Shown here piece by piece: positions 1-8,641 of a stretch of DNA of 64,000 nt (its first letter is position 1; each line of letters opens with the position of its first letter). Where the stretch lies: positions 7,628 through 71,627 of the forward strand of contig CAYRNW010000013.1 of the NCBI GenBank assembly GCA_964425745.1, written 5' to 3'. This DNA is from CALCNS01 sp964425745. GTDB taxonomy: Bacteria > Bacillota > JAAYKD01. Made by a program: the position numbers and the translations under genes. The notes beneath the pieces were generated by a model that made no database searches, was not told the DNA's origin, and saw only the letters and a list, made by a program, of their open reading frames with translations.

Positions 1-637
1 CCGGTGAACCCATAAGTAAATCATTCCCTCGCATTACCACGCCGCCGTCGGCTCTGGCAGAGCTGGTCCACTGAAAGTTATAGCCTTGATCTTTTAGTTT
101 ATTCAAGGCGCGTTCTACTTGACGAGAACCATCCACATTCAAAATGCCCACGGTAGGATTTGTAATCCCAACCGCTTTTGCAGTAATGATGCCATAAATC
201 GCATTGCGAACCATAGCTTCCACACGTTCGGTGGCAGATGTGCCTGTAGTCGTTGCTAAGATCATTTCTTTGCCTCGTCCAGGTGTCACCACTCGTCCAA
301 CAGTAGACACCCCAATGGGAAAGCTATAGTGCATGGTGACGCAACCGGAAATTACACCGGTGTCGAGCAACTCTTCCATGATTTTGAATTGATCGCATTC
401 CTCACAAACATAGGTTGTTAGTCCGCTTTGATTTTCAGGTCCAATCAGACAAATCTCTAAGTCTGGATTTTGCTTTTGTGCCAACAAAGCCCCTCGAATG
501 ATTTCTTCAGTGCCATGCTCGCTGCCGTATACGGTAACGGCTACTTTTGTTCTTTGACCAAATTGACCGGTTTCCAAGGCCTCGGCTAATTCCAGAAAAA
601 CCTCACCGATCATGGCTTTCATGTTTTGTTCAGCCAA
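1..637 (-). CDS. grdD: Glycine reductase complex component C, alpha subunit (partial)
   Basis: GrdD works with GrdC to release the acetyl group bound to selenoprotein A as acetyl phosphate. The frame is open from a TTG start at 637 to the window edge, giving about 212 residues of a protein that is usually near 385, so the C-terminal half is missing. The TTG start is chosen because a GGAGG lies 8 bases upstream; an in-frame ATG at 622 is the alternative. Visible features are a VYGSEHGTEE segment, Cys78 and Cys81 in YVCEEC, and Cys99 in SGCVTMHYSF. The catalytic Cys known near residue 359 in the family lies outside the window. It is the last grd gene seen, 31 bases after grdC. Confidence 0.93.
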   Translation of the reverse strand, partial: MAEQNMKAMIGEVFLELAEALETGQFGQRTKVAVTVYGSEHGTEEIIRGALLAQKQNPDLEICLIGPENQSGLTTYVCEECDQFKIMEELLDTGVISGCVTMHYSFPIGVSTVGRVVTPGRGKEMILATTTGTSATERVEAMVRNAIYGIITAKAVGITNPTVGILNVDGSRQVERALNKLKDQGYNFQWTSSARADGGVVMRGNDLLMGSP

Positions 638-668
638 TGATTCCACCTCCAAAATTAGAGTTCTAAGG

Positions 669-2204
669 TTATTTGGACAAGCTGTTGGCAAATTCGCGCA
701 TCGCTTCGGCAATCATGCCTCTGACTTCAGCTTTGTCAACGCCTTTTTCGGATTCAACTTTACCACTGTTTGCTTCAATCACAAAGGAAACGCCATCAAA
801 CAAGTTGGTTAATCGCGCCAAGAATAGGGAACCTTTTCCAATAATCATGGCATTTTTCAAACTTCCTTCTAACATCATGTCACGCGCATGACCTAAAAAG
901 GGTACGCCGGAAGGAATATGACCTTGGGTAGGTGCAAATCCGGGCATTCCATGTTTATCACCAAATGTAGCCACGTCGGTTCTTTCCAACATTTTCTTCA
1001 TAACAGCTAATGCAGCAATCATCTTATAGTTGGCTAAAGGCACATCTCCAGCACCAGCTGGTACAGTAACGTCGGGATTTTGTAATTCGGCAGCATACAT
1101 TTCAATTTCAGGAATGGTCAAGCCAACGCGAACTAAGGGATCCAAAACGAGCGCTTGCATTACAGCTTGCGGCGCGGATCCGGAGCCGATGGTATGACGA
1201 CCTACGATATCGGTGCGAATGATCGGATTAATCCCATCATTTTCGCTAATGTGGAAAGCAAATGCACCTAGGGTATCTTCCAGTAGGGGCATTCCCTTTT
1301 TGACATGGTCTCGGCCATTCATCCCCAATTTTGCAGTAGCACCACCGGCTACCACAACAACATTTTTATAAACCCCTGCTTGCACTAAAGCAGAAGCAGC
1401 AACTAGGGTATGAGCAGGTCCGGCACAGAAGCCACGCATGTCAGCTCCGGTTGCATTGACTGCTCCCACCATTTCGCCAATGGATTTAGCAAAGTTTCCG
1501 CCTCCGCGTTGGTTCATATCACCGCAAGCTTCTTCAGAACATTCTAGAATGTAATCTACATCTCTTACATCCAGTCCTGTTTTAGCTATGAGATTCTTAA
1601 AAGCCAAGGTCCCAGAAGCTTTTGCTACTAGATTTTCTGTCATAATATGGGCGGTTAATGAAACATCGGATTCATGGGCGCGTTTGACACATCCGGCAAC
1701 GCGATCACCCAACATGAGGGGTTCTGCATGAAAATCCTGAATTTGCTTTTCGATTTCTGCTGCAGAGGTGCCTTTGCCCAAACGTTTTAAATCGTTCTCA
1801 TTGATCAATGGGTGTTGCGCTAATTTGGCACTGATTTCAGCATAAAAGCCTTCTTCCAATAAAACCAAATCGAAAGAATCTGACATTTTAATCATGCCGA
1901 TGAATTCGTCTTCCGGCATAATCTCACCATACTTGCCTTCTCGAGTTGCACCAGTTATGGGATTTTGCCACCATGGCATGGGGACTGTTTTAAGAAATTC
2001 TGGTCTTTGATTGCCAATGAAAACTTGATTCGGTGCATAATTGATGCACTCTTCGTATGACCGCAAATGCTGTGGAACTTGTTTCAAGTATTCCGAATTC
2101 GGATTTGTGTGTTTTTCTCCTGTTTGAGTGGTTCCCATATGAACCAAAAATGAGGGAGTATAAATCAATGCATATGCAGTTCCTTTGATGACCGGGAAAG
2201 CCAT
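669..2204 (-). CDS. grdC: Glycine reductase complex component C, beta subunit
   Basis: This 511-residue protein is the large subunit of component C, which takes the carboxymethyl/acetyl group from selenoprotein A and produces acetyl phosphate. The family resembles ketoacyl synthase III enzymes. Consistent with that, it has a Cys-containing DYILECSEEACGD stretch, an AGATGADMRGF-like core and a glycine-rich VVVAGGATAKLGMNGRDH region. The ATG at 2204 follows GGAGG by 9 bases. It lies between grdB and grdD in the standard gene order. The 115-base gap to grdB is unusually long for this operon and is structured. Assignment rests on length, context and recognisable sequence. Confidence 0.95.
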   Translation of the reverse strand: MAFPVIKGTAYALIYTPSFLVHMGTTQTGEKHTNPNSEYLKQVPQHLRSYEECINYAPNQVFIGNQRPEFLKTVPMPWWQNPITGATREGKYGEIMPEDEFIGMIKMSDSFDLVLLEEGFYAEISAKLAQHPLINENDLKRLGKGTSAAEIEKQIQDFHAEPLMLGDRVAGCVKRAHESDVSLTAHIMTENLVAKASGTLAFKNLIAKTGLDVRDVDYILECSEEACGDMNQRGGGNFAKSIGEMVGAVNATGADMRGFCAGPAHTLVAASALVQAGVYKNVVVVAGGATAKLGMNGRDHVKKGMPLLEDTLGAFAFHISENDGINPIIRTDIVGRHTIGSGSAPQAVMQALVLDPLVRVGLTIPEIEMYAAELQNPDVTVPAGAGDVPLANYKMIAALAVMKKMLERTDVATFGDKHGMPGFAPTQGHIPSGVPFLGHARDMMLEGSLKNAMIIGKGSLFLARLTNLFDGVSFVIEANSGKVESEKGVDKAEVRGMIAEAMREFANSLSK

Positions 2205-2241
2205 AGGAAAACACCTCCATTAGTGTTGTATTGAAAGAGAA

Positions 2242-2311
2242 TGGCCCCAAAACCTGATGTGCTGATTTAGCGACATAAGAGCCTCAAGGCTCTGGCACAG
2301 GCTTGGGGCCA
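2242..2311 (-). other. Nested hairpins in the grdB-grdC intergenic gap
   Basis: TGGCCCCAA at 2242-2250 is exactly complementary to TTGGGGCCA at 2303-2311, closing a 52-base loop. Inside it, AGAGCC (2278-2283) pairs with GGCTCT (2288-2293) around a four-base loop. There is no uridine run, so this is not a standard terminator. It could set differential mRNA stability or be a processing site within the grd operon. The function is inferred only. Confidence 0.55.
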
Positions 2312-2319
2312 ACCCTTAC

Positions 2320-3630
2320 TTATTTTTCAAATACGGTTTGAACATGAACTTCAGTCTGTAAAGCTTTCAATGCTCTTTCAACTAAGCCACGACGAAGATG
2401 CTTTTCATCTGCTGGGGTTAAATTCGGGTTGCCCAGGGGATGAGGAATAGCAACTGTGGGGATGATACGGTTTGCACCAACTGTTAAGGAAATTGGTACA
2501 ACGGTACACATATGAACCACAGGAATTCCACAACGTTCGATTTCTTTTACCATCGTTGCGCCGCAACGTGTGCAGGTGCCTCAGGTACTGGTTAGGATAA
2601 CGGCATCAACTTTAGCTTCAACCAATTCTTTACCGATAGCTGCGGCAAATTTCTTGGCATTAGCAACTGAAGTTCCGTTGCCCACGGTTGTGTAGAAATA
2701 ACGATGTAATTTACCGATTACGCCTTCAGCTTCCAATTCGCGTAAAACGTCAACTGGAAGAACGCGATCTGCATCAAGATTGGCATAAACAGGATCATAA
2801 CCACCATGAGCGGTTTCGTGAGACTGCTCTGTCAAATTCGTCATGCCCTCGATATCATACTTGCCAAATTTGGAAGCAGATGAAGATTCAATATGATCTG
2901 GGTTGCCTTTGGGTACAATACCACCGGAGGTAACTAAAGCGATTGTCGCCTTGGACATATCCAGGATTTGTGCGTTAGGAGCAACTCGGTCAAATGTGGG
3001 CATAGGATATTCTGTGGTGAACGGTTGATCATTGATTTTTGCAATCAACATATCAACAGCACGTTTCGATCCGCGAGTAGAGTGGAAGTAGTTACGGCGA
3101 ACACCGCGAGCAATGTATCCTTCTTCTTTCGGATCTCCGAGTTCAACACCATCGATGAGCTTTAAGGATAGTTTGACCATAGCCGGCAATGCTGTTCTCA
3201 TACCCACAGCAGAATTGGCAGTGTCAACAATATAAGTGTATTTGCGATAACCATCAACACCGGGGCTTTCAATATACATACCGGTTACGGTAGGAATATT
3301 GAATTTTTCGCTGACAGCTTTACAAACGGCACCGCAAGCCATACCATAACGACCGGCATTAAAGGACGGTCCGGCAATGACGATGTCGGGGTTGAATTGG
3401 CCGATCATTCCTAAAATGGTTTCGGTTGCTTCATCTAAATTTTCATTGAAATAGTTGTCTCCGCAGATAACAGTAGCAACGATTTCACCGCGTTCTTGCA
3501 ACAGGTTGTTGATCTGCATTCCCGGACCAACAAAGCCTTCTTTTAAAATGGGTGCTATATCAGCTTTGTCTTCACCGCCGATTTGGCCGTAAAATTGGTT
3601 GATATAGTGGACCACACGAATCTTTTTCAT
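2320..3630 (-). CDS. grdB: Glycine reductase component B, selenoprotein subunit GrdB (UGA read as Sec)
   Basis: GrdB is the substrate-specific selenoprotein subunit that, with GrdE, cleaves the C-N bond of glycine and hands a carboxymethyl group to GrdA. The frame runs 436 residues if the in-frame TGA at 2581-2583 is read as selenocysteine, residue 350. The flanks, LTST before and GTCTRCGATM after, match the known GrdB Sec motif. A plain gene caller would split it into a 349-residue and a 77-residue piece. The ATG at 3630 has a strong AGGAGG site. It sits directly after grdA. Loss of the selenocysteine machinery would truncate this essential catalytic subunit. Confidence 0.97.
2554..2568 (-). 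promoter_or_regulatory. Candidate bacterial SECIS hairpin of grdB
   Basis: CGTTGC and GCAACG form a perfect 6-bp stem around a GGC loop. The stem starts 12 bases after the Sec UGA at 2581-2583. Bacterial SECIS elements are hairpins inside the coding region just downstream of the UGA that recruit SelB. The position fits, but no SelB binding rule for this lineage can be verified from the sequence. Confidence 0.45.
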
Positions 3631-3666
3631 AGTGTTCCCTCCTAAGTTGGAAGTGGTTTGCCAAAA

Positions 3667-4131
3667 TTAGAATTTGGAGTATTGTTTGCGAATGGAACTT
3701 ACTTCAGCCTTAATGGCATCCACATCCAGAACCATTTCCATCATGCCAATTTGTTCTTCATAAACAGCGGCATCGCATTCCGATTTGATTTCATCTTCAA
3801 CAACATGATACACAGCGAGTCCCAACGAGACTCCGGCCAGAGGACCAGCATAAGTCGGATCACCAGCAGAAACGGTTTCTGCAGCCAAGCCAGCGGCTTC
3901 GGCTTCAGCACCACCAAGAATTACAACTAAATTCTCAGCACCTAATTCTTCTGCAAATTTTTTAATCCGAGCTTGATTTTCCAGGTCCATGGCACCAGCC
4001 GCGGTTCAGACGAAGCATTCGGTTGTAGAGAATACAACCTCTGCACCAGCTGTTGCGACGACGGCTTCAATAGCGCCACCGGGAATTCCGTCACGATCGC
4101 CCAGGATCGCAACTTTTTTTCCGTTCAACAT
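3667..4131 (-). CDS. grdA: Glycine reductase selenoprotein A (UGA read as Sec)
   Basis: GrdA is the small selenoprotein carrier of the carboxymethyl group between components B and C, and it is reduced by thioredoxin. Starting at the ATG at 4131, which follows AAGGAG, the frame gives 154 residues with TGA at codon 42 (4006-4008). The context CFVUTAAGAMDL is the diagnostic GrdA redox motif, with Cys39 paired to Sec42. The N-terminus MLNGKKVAILGDRDG and the C-terminal AKAEV-type helix fit the family. Reading from the internal Met after the UGA would lose the active site. The gene sits between grdE and grdB with tight spacing, as in characterised glycine reductase operons. Confidence 0.97.
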
Positions 4132-4173
4132 GAGTGACAACTCCTTTCAAAGTTTGTTTTCAAGATTAGTTTT

Positions 4174-5460
4174 TTAGATCTGCTTTGCAGTCAGGGTAAA
4201 GTATCCCAATTCATTGGTTGCACCGGTAATGACTTGGATTTCGGTTTCAATGGAGCCGTCAGCTCTCAAAGAACCATTCCAACCACCGGCGATAACATTG
4301 GCAACTTCAGGATGACCAATCACTTTGGCCATGGGAGGTAACAAGATTACTTCGTTTGCATTTCCAGCAGTCACACAAGCGTTGGCTAACGGATTAGCAT
4401 CGGCTAAAGATTGAGAAGCTCCATCGCGACCGGCATATTCATCGGTAACTAATACGGTTTTTACGCCTTTTTTCTCATTCTTAACGCAGTTCATCATTAA
4501 GTCTGCATCGGGATTTCCAAAGCCTTCTTCGGAAATAATAACAGCTTCAGCACCTAACATTTCTACCAATTTGGCAGTGAAATTAGAAGAACGCTCTTTG
4601 TCGGCCAAAGTAACGTTTTCATTGGTGATAATAACACCGATGAAATTGAAATCCACACCATGCCGTTCCAACAAGTCGGTTACTACCGGACTATTGCAGT
4701 GAACGATTGTAGGATTCTTATCACATGCAGAAACGCAGTTTCCACTGACAATAGCTCCGTCAAACATTTCGGTCGGAGACATTAAGGTGGGGAGGATTCG
4801 TTTGGCATCTACGCCATAGACGTAGGTGTCATGAAGCAAACCTTGAGTTTGTAACATATAAACATAGGCTACTTTGGGAAGATGAGCAAATTTTTCGGCA
4901 GATTTGTAAATCGGCAAGTGCTCATAAACTTTTTCTTCGTCGGCTTTGGCTTCGCGTCCGGTTTCTGCTAAATAAGCAGCGGCTTTGAATCCGATCATTC
5001 TGACGGCAGCTTCGTGGTCGTGTTGTAATACGCCGGCTTTGGGTTCGGCAATGACAACCACATTGTGCAATTTGGAAAAAGGTGTGTACTCTGCTCCGGG
5101 ACCGGTCATGTCGATGATTCCTTCTTGGAAGCCAACAATCTTACCGGTTGTGACAACAGCCATGCCTTGGAGCACATGCGTGCGACCTTCGCCGACCATT
5201 TCTACTTTACCGAGCATACCGGGGAAAACATTACCGGGGCCGGCAACTTTTACCCGAGGTTCAATAACGTCTTTCACGGGGATGATTCGAACCGATTCAC
5301 CCGGATGAACGATATCGATGTCAACTGAAGCAATGCGCTCGTCTCCGCTAACCGCTTGAATCATTTCAGCTTTATTAACATAAAGCGTACCGTTAGAGAG
5401 TTTAGTCACTTCGCCGAATTGAACATCTTTAATGTGGATATAACCCAGTTCTAACCGCAT
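4174..5460 (-). CDS. grdE: Glycine reductase component B, GrdE proprotein
   Basis: GrdE is the proprotein of the two non-selenium subunits of component B. In the family it cleaves itself before a cysteine, which becomes a pyruvoyl-type carbonyl group that binds glycine as a Schiff base. With the ATG at 5460, eight bases after GGAGG, the protein has 428 residues and the cleavage pair Asn241-Cys242 lies in VSGNCVSACDKNP. That matches the Cys242 position known from Eubacterium acidaminophilum. An in-frame GTG at 5469 is less likely because it overlaps the Shine-Dalgarno region. The first half resembles the D-proline reductase PrdA family. It is followed by grdA after 42 bases. Confidence 0.96.
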   Translation of the reverse strand: MRLELGYIHIKDVQFGEVTKLSNGTLYVNKAEMIQAVSGDERIASVDIDIVHPGESVRIIPVKDVIEPRVKVAGPGNVFPGMLGKVEMVGEGRTHVLQGMAVVTTGKIVGFQEGIIDMTGPGAEYTPFSKLHNVVVIAEPKAGVLQHDHEAAVRMIGFKAAAYLAETGREAKADEEKVYEHLPIYKSAEKFAHLPKVAYVYMLQTQGLLHDTYVYGVDAKRILPTLMSPTEMFDGAIVSGNCVSACDKNPTIVHCNSPVVTDLLERHGVDFNFIGVIITNENVTLADKERSSNFTAKLVEMLGAEAVIISEEGFGNPDADLMMNCVKNEKKGVKTVLVTDEYAGRDGASQSLADANPLANACVTAGNANEVILLPPMAKVIGHPEVANVIAGGWNGSLRADGSIETEIQVITGATNELGYFTLTAKQI

Positions 5461-5479
5461 ATGGTTCACCTCCTGATAT

Positions 5480-5500
5480 CTTACACCACTTTGGTGTAAG
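5480..5500 (-). other. Perfect stem-loop upstream of grdE
   Basis: CTTACACCA and TGGTGTAAG form a 9-bp stem with a three-base loop, placed between the trxA stop and the grdE Shine-Dalgarno. There is no uridine run. It may stabilise the downstream grdE-grdD message or mark a processing site. That role is inferred. Confidence 0.5.
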
Positions 5501-5511
5501 TATAAACCCTA

Positions 5512-5826
5512 CTAAAATTTTGCTAATTCAGCACGAATGTTAGCTTCAGTTGCATCGTCTTTCGTCAACTCAACAACCTTTTCTCCATTATTGTAAATTT
5601 GAATGGTGGGTAACCCCAACACTTTTTCTTTTATGCAAAGACGGCGATTTTCTAAAGCGTTTACCTTACAAAATTTAACCTTGCCTTTCAGTTCTTCCGC
5701 TAATTGTTCAACAGAAGGGAGAAGTGCCATACAAGGATCACATTTGGGAGACCAAAAATCAACCAAAACCGGCCCTGTTACTTCACGAACTTCAGCATCA
5801 AAATTTTCTTTGTTTAATTCAATCAC
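5512..5826 (-). CDS. trxA: Thioredoxin of the glycine reductase operon
   Basis: This is a 104-residue thioredoxin that would re-reduce selenoprotein A after each glycine reductase turnover. The active site is CDPC at residues 29-32 in WSPKCDPC, in place of the usual WCGPC, and the cis-proline loop is GLPT. GTG at 5826 is chosen as start because AGGAGG lies 8 bases upstream; an earlier in-frame TTG at 5844 precedes that site. Thioredoxins in grd operons are known to have divergent active sites. It lies between trxB and grdE, so co-expression with its reductase and its client complex is expected. Confidence 0.95.
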   Translation of the reverse strand: MIELNKENFDAEVREVTGPVLVDFWSPKCDPCMALLPSVEQLAEELKGKVKFCKVNALENRRLCIKEKVLGLPTIQIYNNGEKVVELTKDDATEANIRAELAKF

Positions 5827-5902
5827 TATTTTCACCTCCTTCAATTTGTTGATGAAAATCTATGGTAACATTCCTTCGTTTGACTTAGGAACGGACACCA
5901 CA

Positions 5903-7126
5903 CTACATAAGGATGGCTTTCAATTTTTCTTCAACACCCTCTACAGTGACATCGAGATCGATACGATCGACGATTTTGCCTTTATTGTAAAACACGACTG
6001 TCGGAATATCTTTCACTTCGCACTTGCGAGAAATACGCAAGTTACGGTAGGTATCGATTTTAACAAACTTGATTTTGCCTTTGTAAGCATCTAGCATATT
6101 TTCTAATTTTGTGTTTAAGTCCATGGTGCTAGGTTTAGTAGGATTCCAGAAGGAAACGATGACCGGAATTTCTTGATCTAAAACCATTTCACGGAATCCT
6201 TCTTCTTCGTGAATGAACTTTTCTGCAGCTGTTGCTGCAATGGCGCCATCTGCTGCGGCCGTCACAACTTGACGTAAGAATTTTTGACGGGCATCCCCTA
6301 CGGCATAGATACCGTCGACATTGGTTTCGCAGAGCTCATTAGCGATGATGTAACCGCGGTTGTCTAAGGCAATAATGTCTTTTAACCACCCGGTTTGAGG
6401 AACCATTCCTACAAAGAAGAAGACTCCGTTCGCCTCAATCGCAGAAATTTCTCCTGTTTTAATGTTCTTAACTTCAACAGTATCAACAATTCCATCGCCT
6501 TTAATGGCATTGACTGTGGAGTTCCAAACCCATTTCATTTTGGGGTTATGAAAAGCTCTTTCTTTGAGAACCGGAGTACAGTCCAAGGTGCCTTCATCAT
6601 GCAACACGATCACAGTTACACTTTCAGCAAATTTAGTTAAGTACATTCCCTCTTCAACCGCCTGATCACCGGATCCAACTACAACGACATCGAGTTCTGT
6701 AAAGAAATCGGCATCACAGGTAGCACAGTAGCTGACTCCTTTTCCTCGGAATTCACGTTCTCCGGGAACTCCTAAAACACGGGGTTCTGCACCAACAGAA
6801 ACAATGACAACCTTTGCTTCAAAGGTGTGTTGTTTGCCAATTACCAATTTGCTATCGCCTTTGTCAACTATATTGACGATTTCATCTTTGACAAATTCAG
6901 TACCGAATTTTTCAGCGTGCTTTACCCAGCCCTTCATCTCTTCGGGACCGCTGGTGTGGATTGTTCCTGGATAATTCTCCCATTCTTCCGTTGTTGCGAT
7001 TTGACCACCGGGTCGGTTTTTCTCAATGACAACGGTAGAGATTTTTGAACGTGCACCGTAGATGGCTGCTGCCAGTCCGCCAGGACCACCGCCGACGATG
7101 ACGAGATCGAATTGATAATTTGCCAT
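5903..7126 (-). CDS. trxB: Thioredoxin reductase fused to a thioredoxin-like domain without CxxC
   Basis: Residues 1-310 are a normal low-molecular-weight thioredoxin reductase: FAD-binding GGGPGG at 12-17, redox pair CATC at 134-137, NADPH motif GSGDQA near 151 and a C-terminal GDAR motif near 277. Residues about 312-407 form a thioredoxin-fold domain (IVSFWNPTKPST, then KFVKIDTYRN and DIPTVVFY). Its CxxC site is replaced by a cysteine-free NPTKPST loop, so it cannot act as a dithiol. The ATG at 7126 has GAGGAGG upstream. The enzyme passes electrons from NADPH to the operon thioredoxin. The tail may dock a partner; that part is inference. Confidence 0.94.
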   Translation of the reverse strand: MANYQFDLVIVGGGPGGLAAAIYGARSKISTVVIEKNRPGGQIATTEEWENYPGTIHTSGPEEMKGWVKHAEKFGTEFVKDEIVNIVDKGDSKLVIGKQHTFEAKVVIVSVGAEPRVLGVPGEREFRGKGVSYCATCDADFFTELDVVVVGSGDQAVEEGMYLTKFAESVTVIVLHDEGTLDCTPVLKERAFHNPKMKWVWNSTVNAIKGDGIVDTVEVKNIKTGEISAIEANGVFFFVGMVPQTGWLKDIIALDNRGYIIANELCETNVDGIYAVGDARQKFLRQVVTAAADGAIAATAAEKFIHEEEGFREMVLDQEIPVIVSFWNPTKPSTMDLNTKLENMLDAYKGKIKFVKIDTYRNLRISRKCEVKDIPTVVFYNKGKIVDRIDLDVTVEGVEEKLKAILM

Positions 7127-7154
7127 GAAAGGTTCCTCCTCAAATCAGTTCAAT

Positions 7155-7532
7155 TTATAAATGTGATAAACTTTGTAAACCGCTCTCAATTAGGGACAAA
7201 TCGATTACGGCGTAATCATCCATAATTTGTTGCGCGCGGATCTTCAAAGGTTTATCCTGCAGTAATTTGGTGGCAGTCGCGATACTTCCCTCAATGACCC
7301 GCAAACTGGTTTCATCAACGGCCTGATTTGGCGTCGTTTCCATAATAACGGATTTATAAGGGGTTTCATTCGGTTTGACGCTACCTGCTAAAGGGTGAGA
7401 AATCAATCGGAATCCACTGTGAACCATATTTCTCACTCTCACAAGAATTTCGAGCAAGGTTTCTTGATGAAACTCGGCACCCGGCAAAATCGCCACCTTG
7501 GGATTGTTCGTAATAATAAGTACTTTCTTCAT
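7155..7532 (-). CDS. grdX: GrdX family protein
   Basis: This 125-residue protein matches GrdX, a small protein of unknown biochemical role found first in many glycine, sarcosine and betaine reductase operons. It begins MKKVLIITNNPKV, contains a GSVKPNETPYKSVIM segment and ends in a helix with DDYAVIDLSLIESGL. No catalytic motif or membrane segment is visible. The ATG follows AAGGAG. It is the first gene after the glycine riboswitch and terminator, so its expression should respond directly to glycine. Confidence 0.88.
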   Translation of the reverse strand: MKKVLIITNNPKVAILPGAEFHQETLLEILVRVRNMVHSGFRLISHPLAGSVKPNETPYKSVIMETTPNQAVDETSLRVIEGSIATATKLLQDKPLKIRAQQIMDDYAVIDLSLIESGLQSLSHL

Positions 7533-7544
7533 AGCTCTCCTTGC

Positions 7545-7583
7545 AAAAAAAAGAGAAAGAGGGTAGTTATGCCCTTTTCTCTG
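7545..7583 (-). terminator. Intrinsic terminator of the glycine riboswitch expression platform
   Basis: On the minus strand, GAGAAAAGGG pairs with CCCTCTTTCTC and is followed by eight uridines, immediately before the grdX Shine-Dalgarno. The 5' arm overlaps the closing strand (GGACAGAG) of the second glycine aptamer. Glycine binding should therefore free the polymerase to read into the operon. Confidence 0.85.
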
Positions 7584-7755
7584 TCCTTGTAACCTGAGAG
7601 ATTTACTTCATTTAATAAGTTTACTCCGTCGGTGTTCTGGGAACTTTCCAGAGTGCTGTCCCACAATCGGTCCTTTTACCTGAAAGTTTTCGCTGAACTC
7701 GGCGTATCAGCGTTGCTCCTTCGGTGTTGCTTGTCTCGCAATCTCTCCCGATTAG
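7579..7755 (-). promoter_or_regulatory. Tandem glycine riboswitch
   Basis: Two glycine aptamers lie head to tail. Aptamer 1 covers about 7665-7754, closed by AATCGG/CCGATT, with the cores CACCGAAGGAGCAA and CAGGTAAAAGGACCG. Aptamer 2 covers about 7579-7654, with ACACCGACGGAGTAA and CTCAGGTTACAAGGACAGAG. These are the conserved glycine-riboswitch cores. The aptamer 2 closing strand overlaps the downstream terminator, which predicts an ON switch: glycine induces the reductase that consumes it. The class is known; the ON logic is inferred from the overlap. Confidence 0.93.
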
Positions 7756-7873
7756 TTCATACAGCGGTGTATTCAATTATGGTTTATAGGAAATTATGAT
7801 TTAATCTCTTCGCTATATAAGTTCTTTTTTCGTTAGCGAATTCCTTCACGAAAACCTTGTCTGTTTAAGATGC

Positions 7874-8632
7874 TTATTGAAATTTTTCACAATTATATTG
7901 ACGGATTATGTCAGTCAGTTTTTGTTCGTCCAAATCACCGAAAATTTCATCGTGAGAATACCCGGGCAGACCAAAAGAAACTTCCGGTTTTGCCGAGCTG
8001 GAAGTGTCGATTCTGAGCTTTCTTGGTGTGAAATGAACTTCTCTAAACCCGGTTCTGCGAACAAACGCTAAAACATTGTCAGCACGTAATCCGCCACCGG
8101 GTAAAATCGTAATCCGTTCTCTGGCTTGTGCCTTCAGGCGTAGCAGCAAGTCTTCTCCCTTTAGAACACTTGGTTGCTGTCCGCTGGTCAAAACACGGGT
8201 AAACTCTAATTGTATCAGTTGTTCTAAAGCCAGTTCCGGTTCCGGTGTCAAATCAAAGCCGCGATGAAAAACCGCTTCTTTGTTCCTCAACCGAACCCGT
8301 AACTTCTCTGTCCTTGTTCGGTCAATTGAGCCATCCTCCTTCAAAATACCGAACACAATCCCATCGGCACCGGCATCGATTAGTGCTTCCAAGTCATATT
8401 CCATAATTTGAAATTCTGAAGCTCGATACGCCATACCACCCTCTCGCGGGCGAAGCATGGCCATAACTTTCAGATTGGTTTCTCGCTTGATTTTCTTCAG
8501 TAATGGTATGGATGCTGTTAAACCACCCAAAGCCAATGCGGTATTGAGTTCAATCCTTGCTATTCCTGCCGTCTCGGAAGCTATAGCATCTTCAAAAGTG
8601 GAGCAGCATGTTTCTATTAAAAGAGGGCTCAT
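7874..8632 (-). CDS. cutC: CutC family protein
   Basis: This 252-residue protein is a TIM-barrel CutC homologue, with LIETCCSTFEDA at the N-terminus, ARIELNTALALGGLTAS, and the conserved AVFHRGFDLTPEP and GGGLRADNV segments. CutC was linked to copper homeostasis, but its molecular activity is not firmly established. The ATG at 8632 follows AAGGAGG and lies 10 bases after the selD stop, so the two genes form one operon. That pairing could mean a role in selenium or metal handling here; this is only a guess from context. No clear terminator follows it. Confidence 0.88.
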   Translation of the reverse strand: MSPLLIETCCSTFEDAIASETAGIARIELNTALALGGLTASIPLLKKIKRETNLKVMAMLRPREGGMAYRASEFQIMEYDLEALIDAGADGIVFGILKEDGSIDRTRTEKLRVRLRNKEAVFHRGFDLTPEPELALEQLIQLEFTRVLTSGQQPSVLKGEDLLLRLKAQARERITILPGGGLRADNVLAFVRRTGFREVHFTPRKLRIDTSSSAKPEVSFGLPGYSHDEIFGDLDEQKLTDIIRQYNCEKFQ

Positions 8633-8641
8633 AAATCCTCC

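Noticed and set aside
2320..2553. Separate 77-residue gene downstream of grdB
   Set aside because: It is the C-terminal part of GrdB after the selenocysteine UGA and carries the GTCTRCGATM flank.
3667..3990. 107-residue protein starting at the internal Met of grdA
   Set aside because: The true frame continues upstream through UGA to ATG 4131 and restores the CFVUTAAGAMDL motif.
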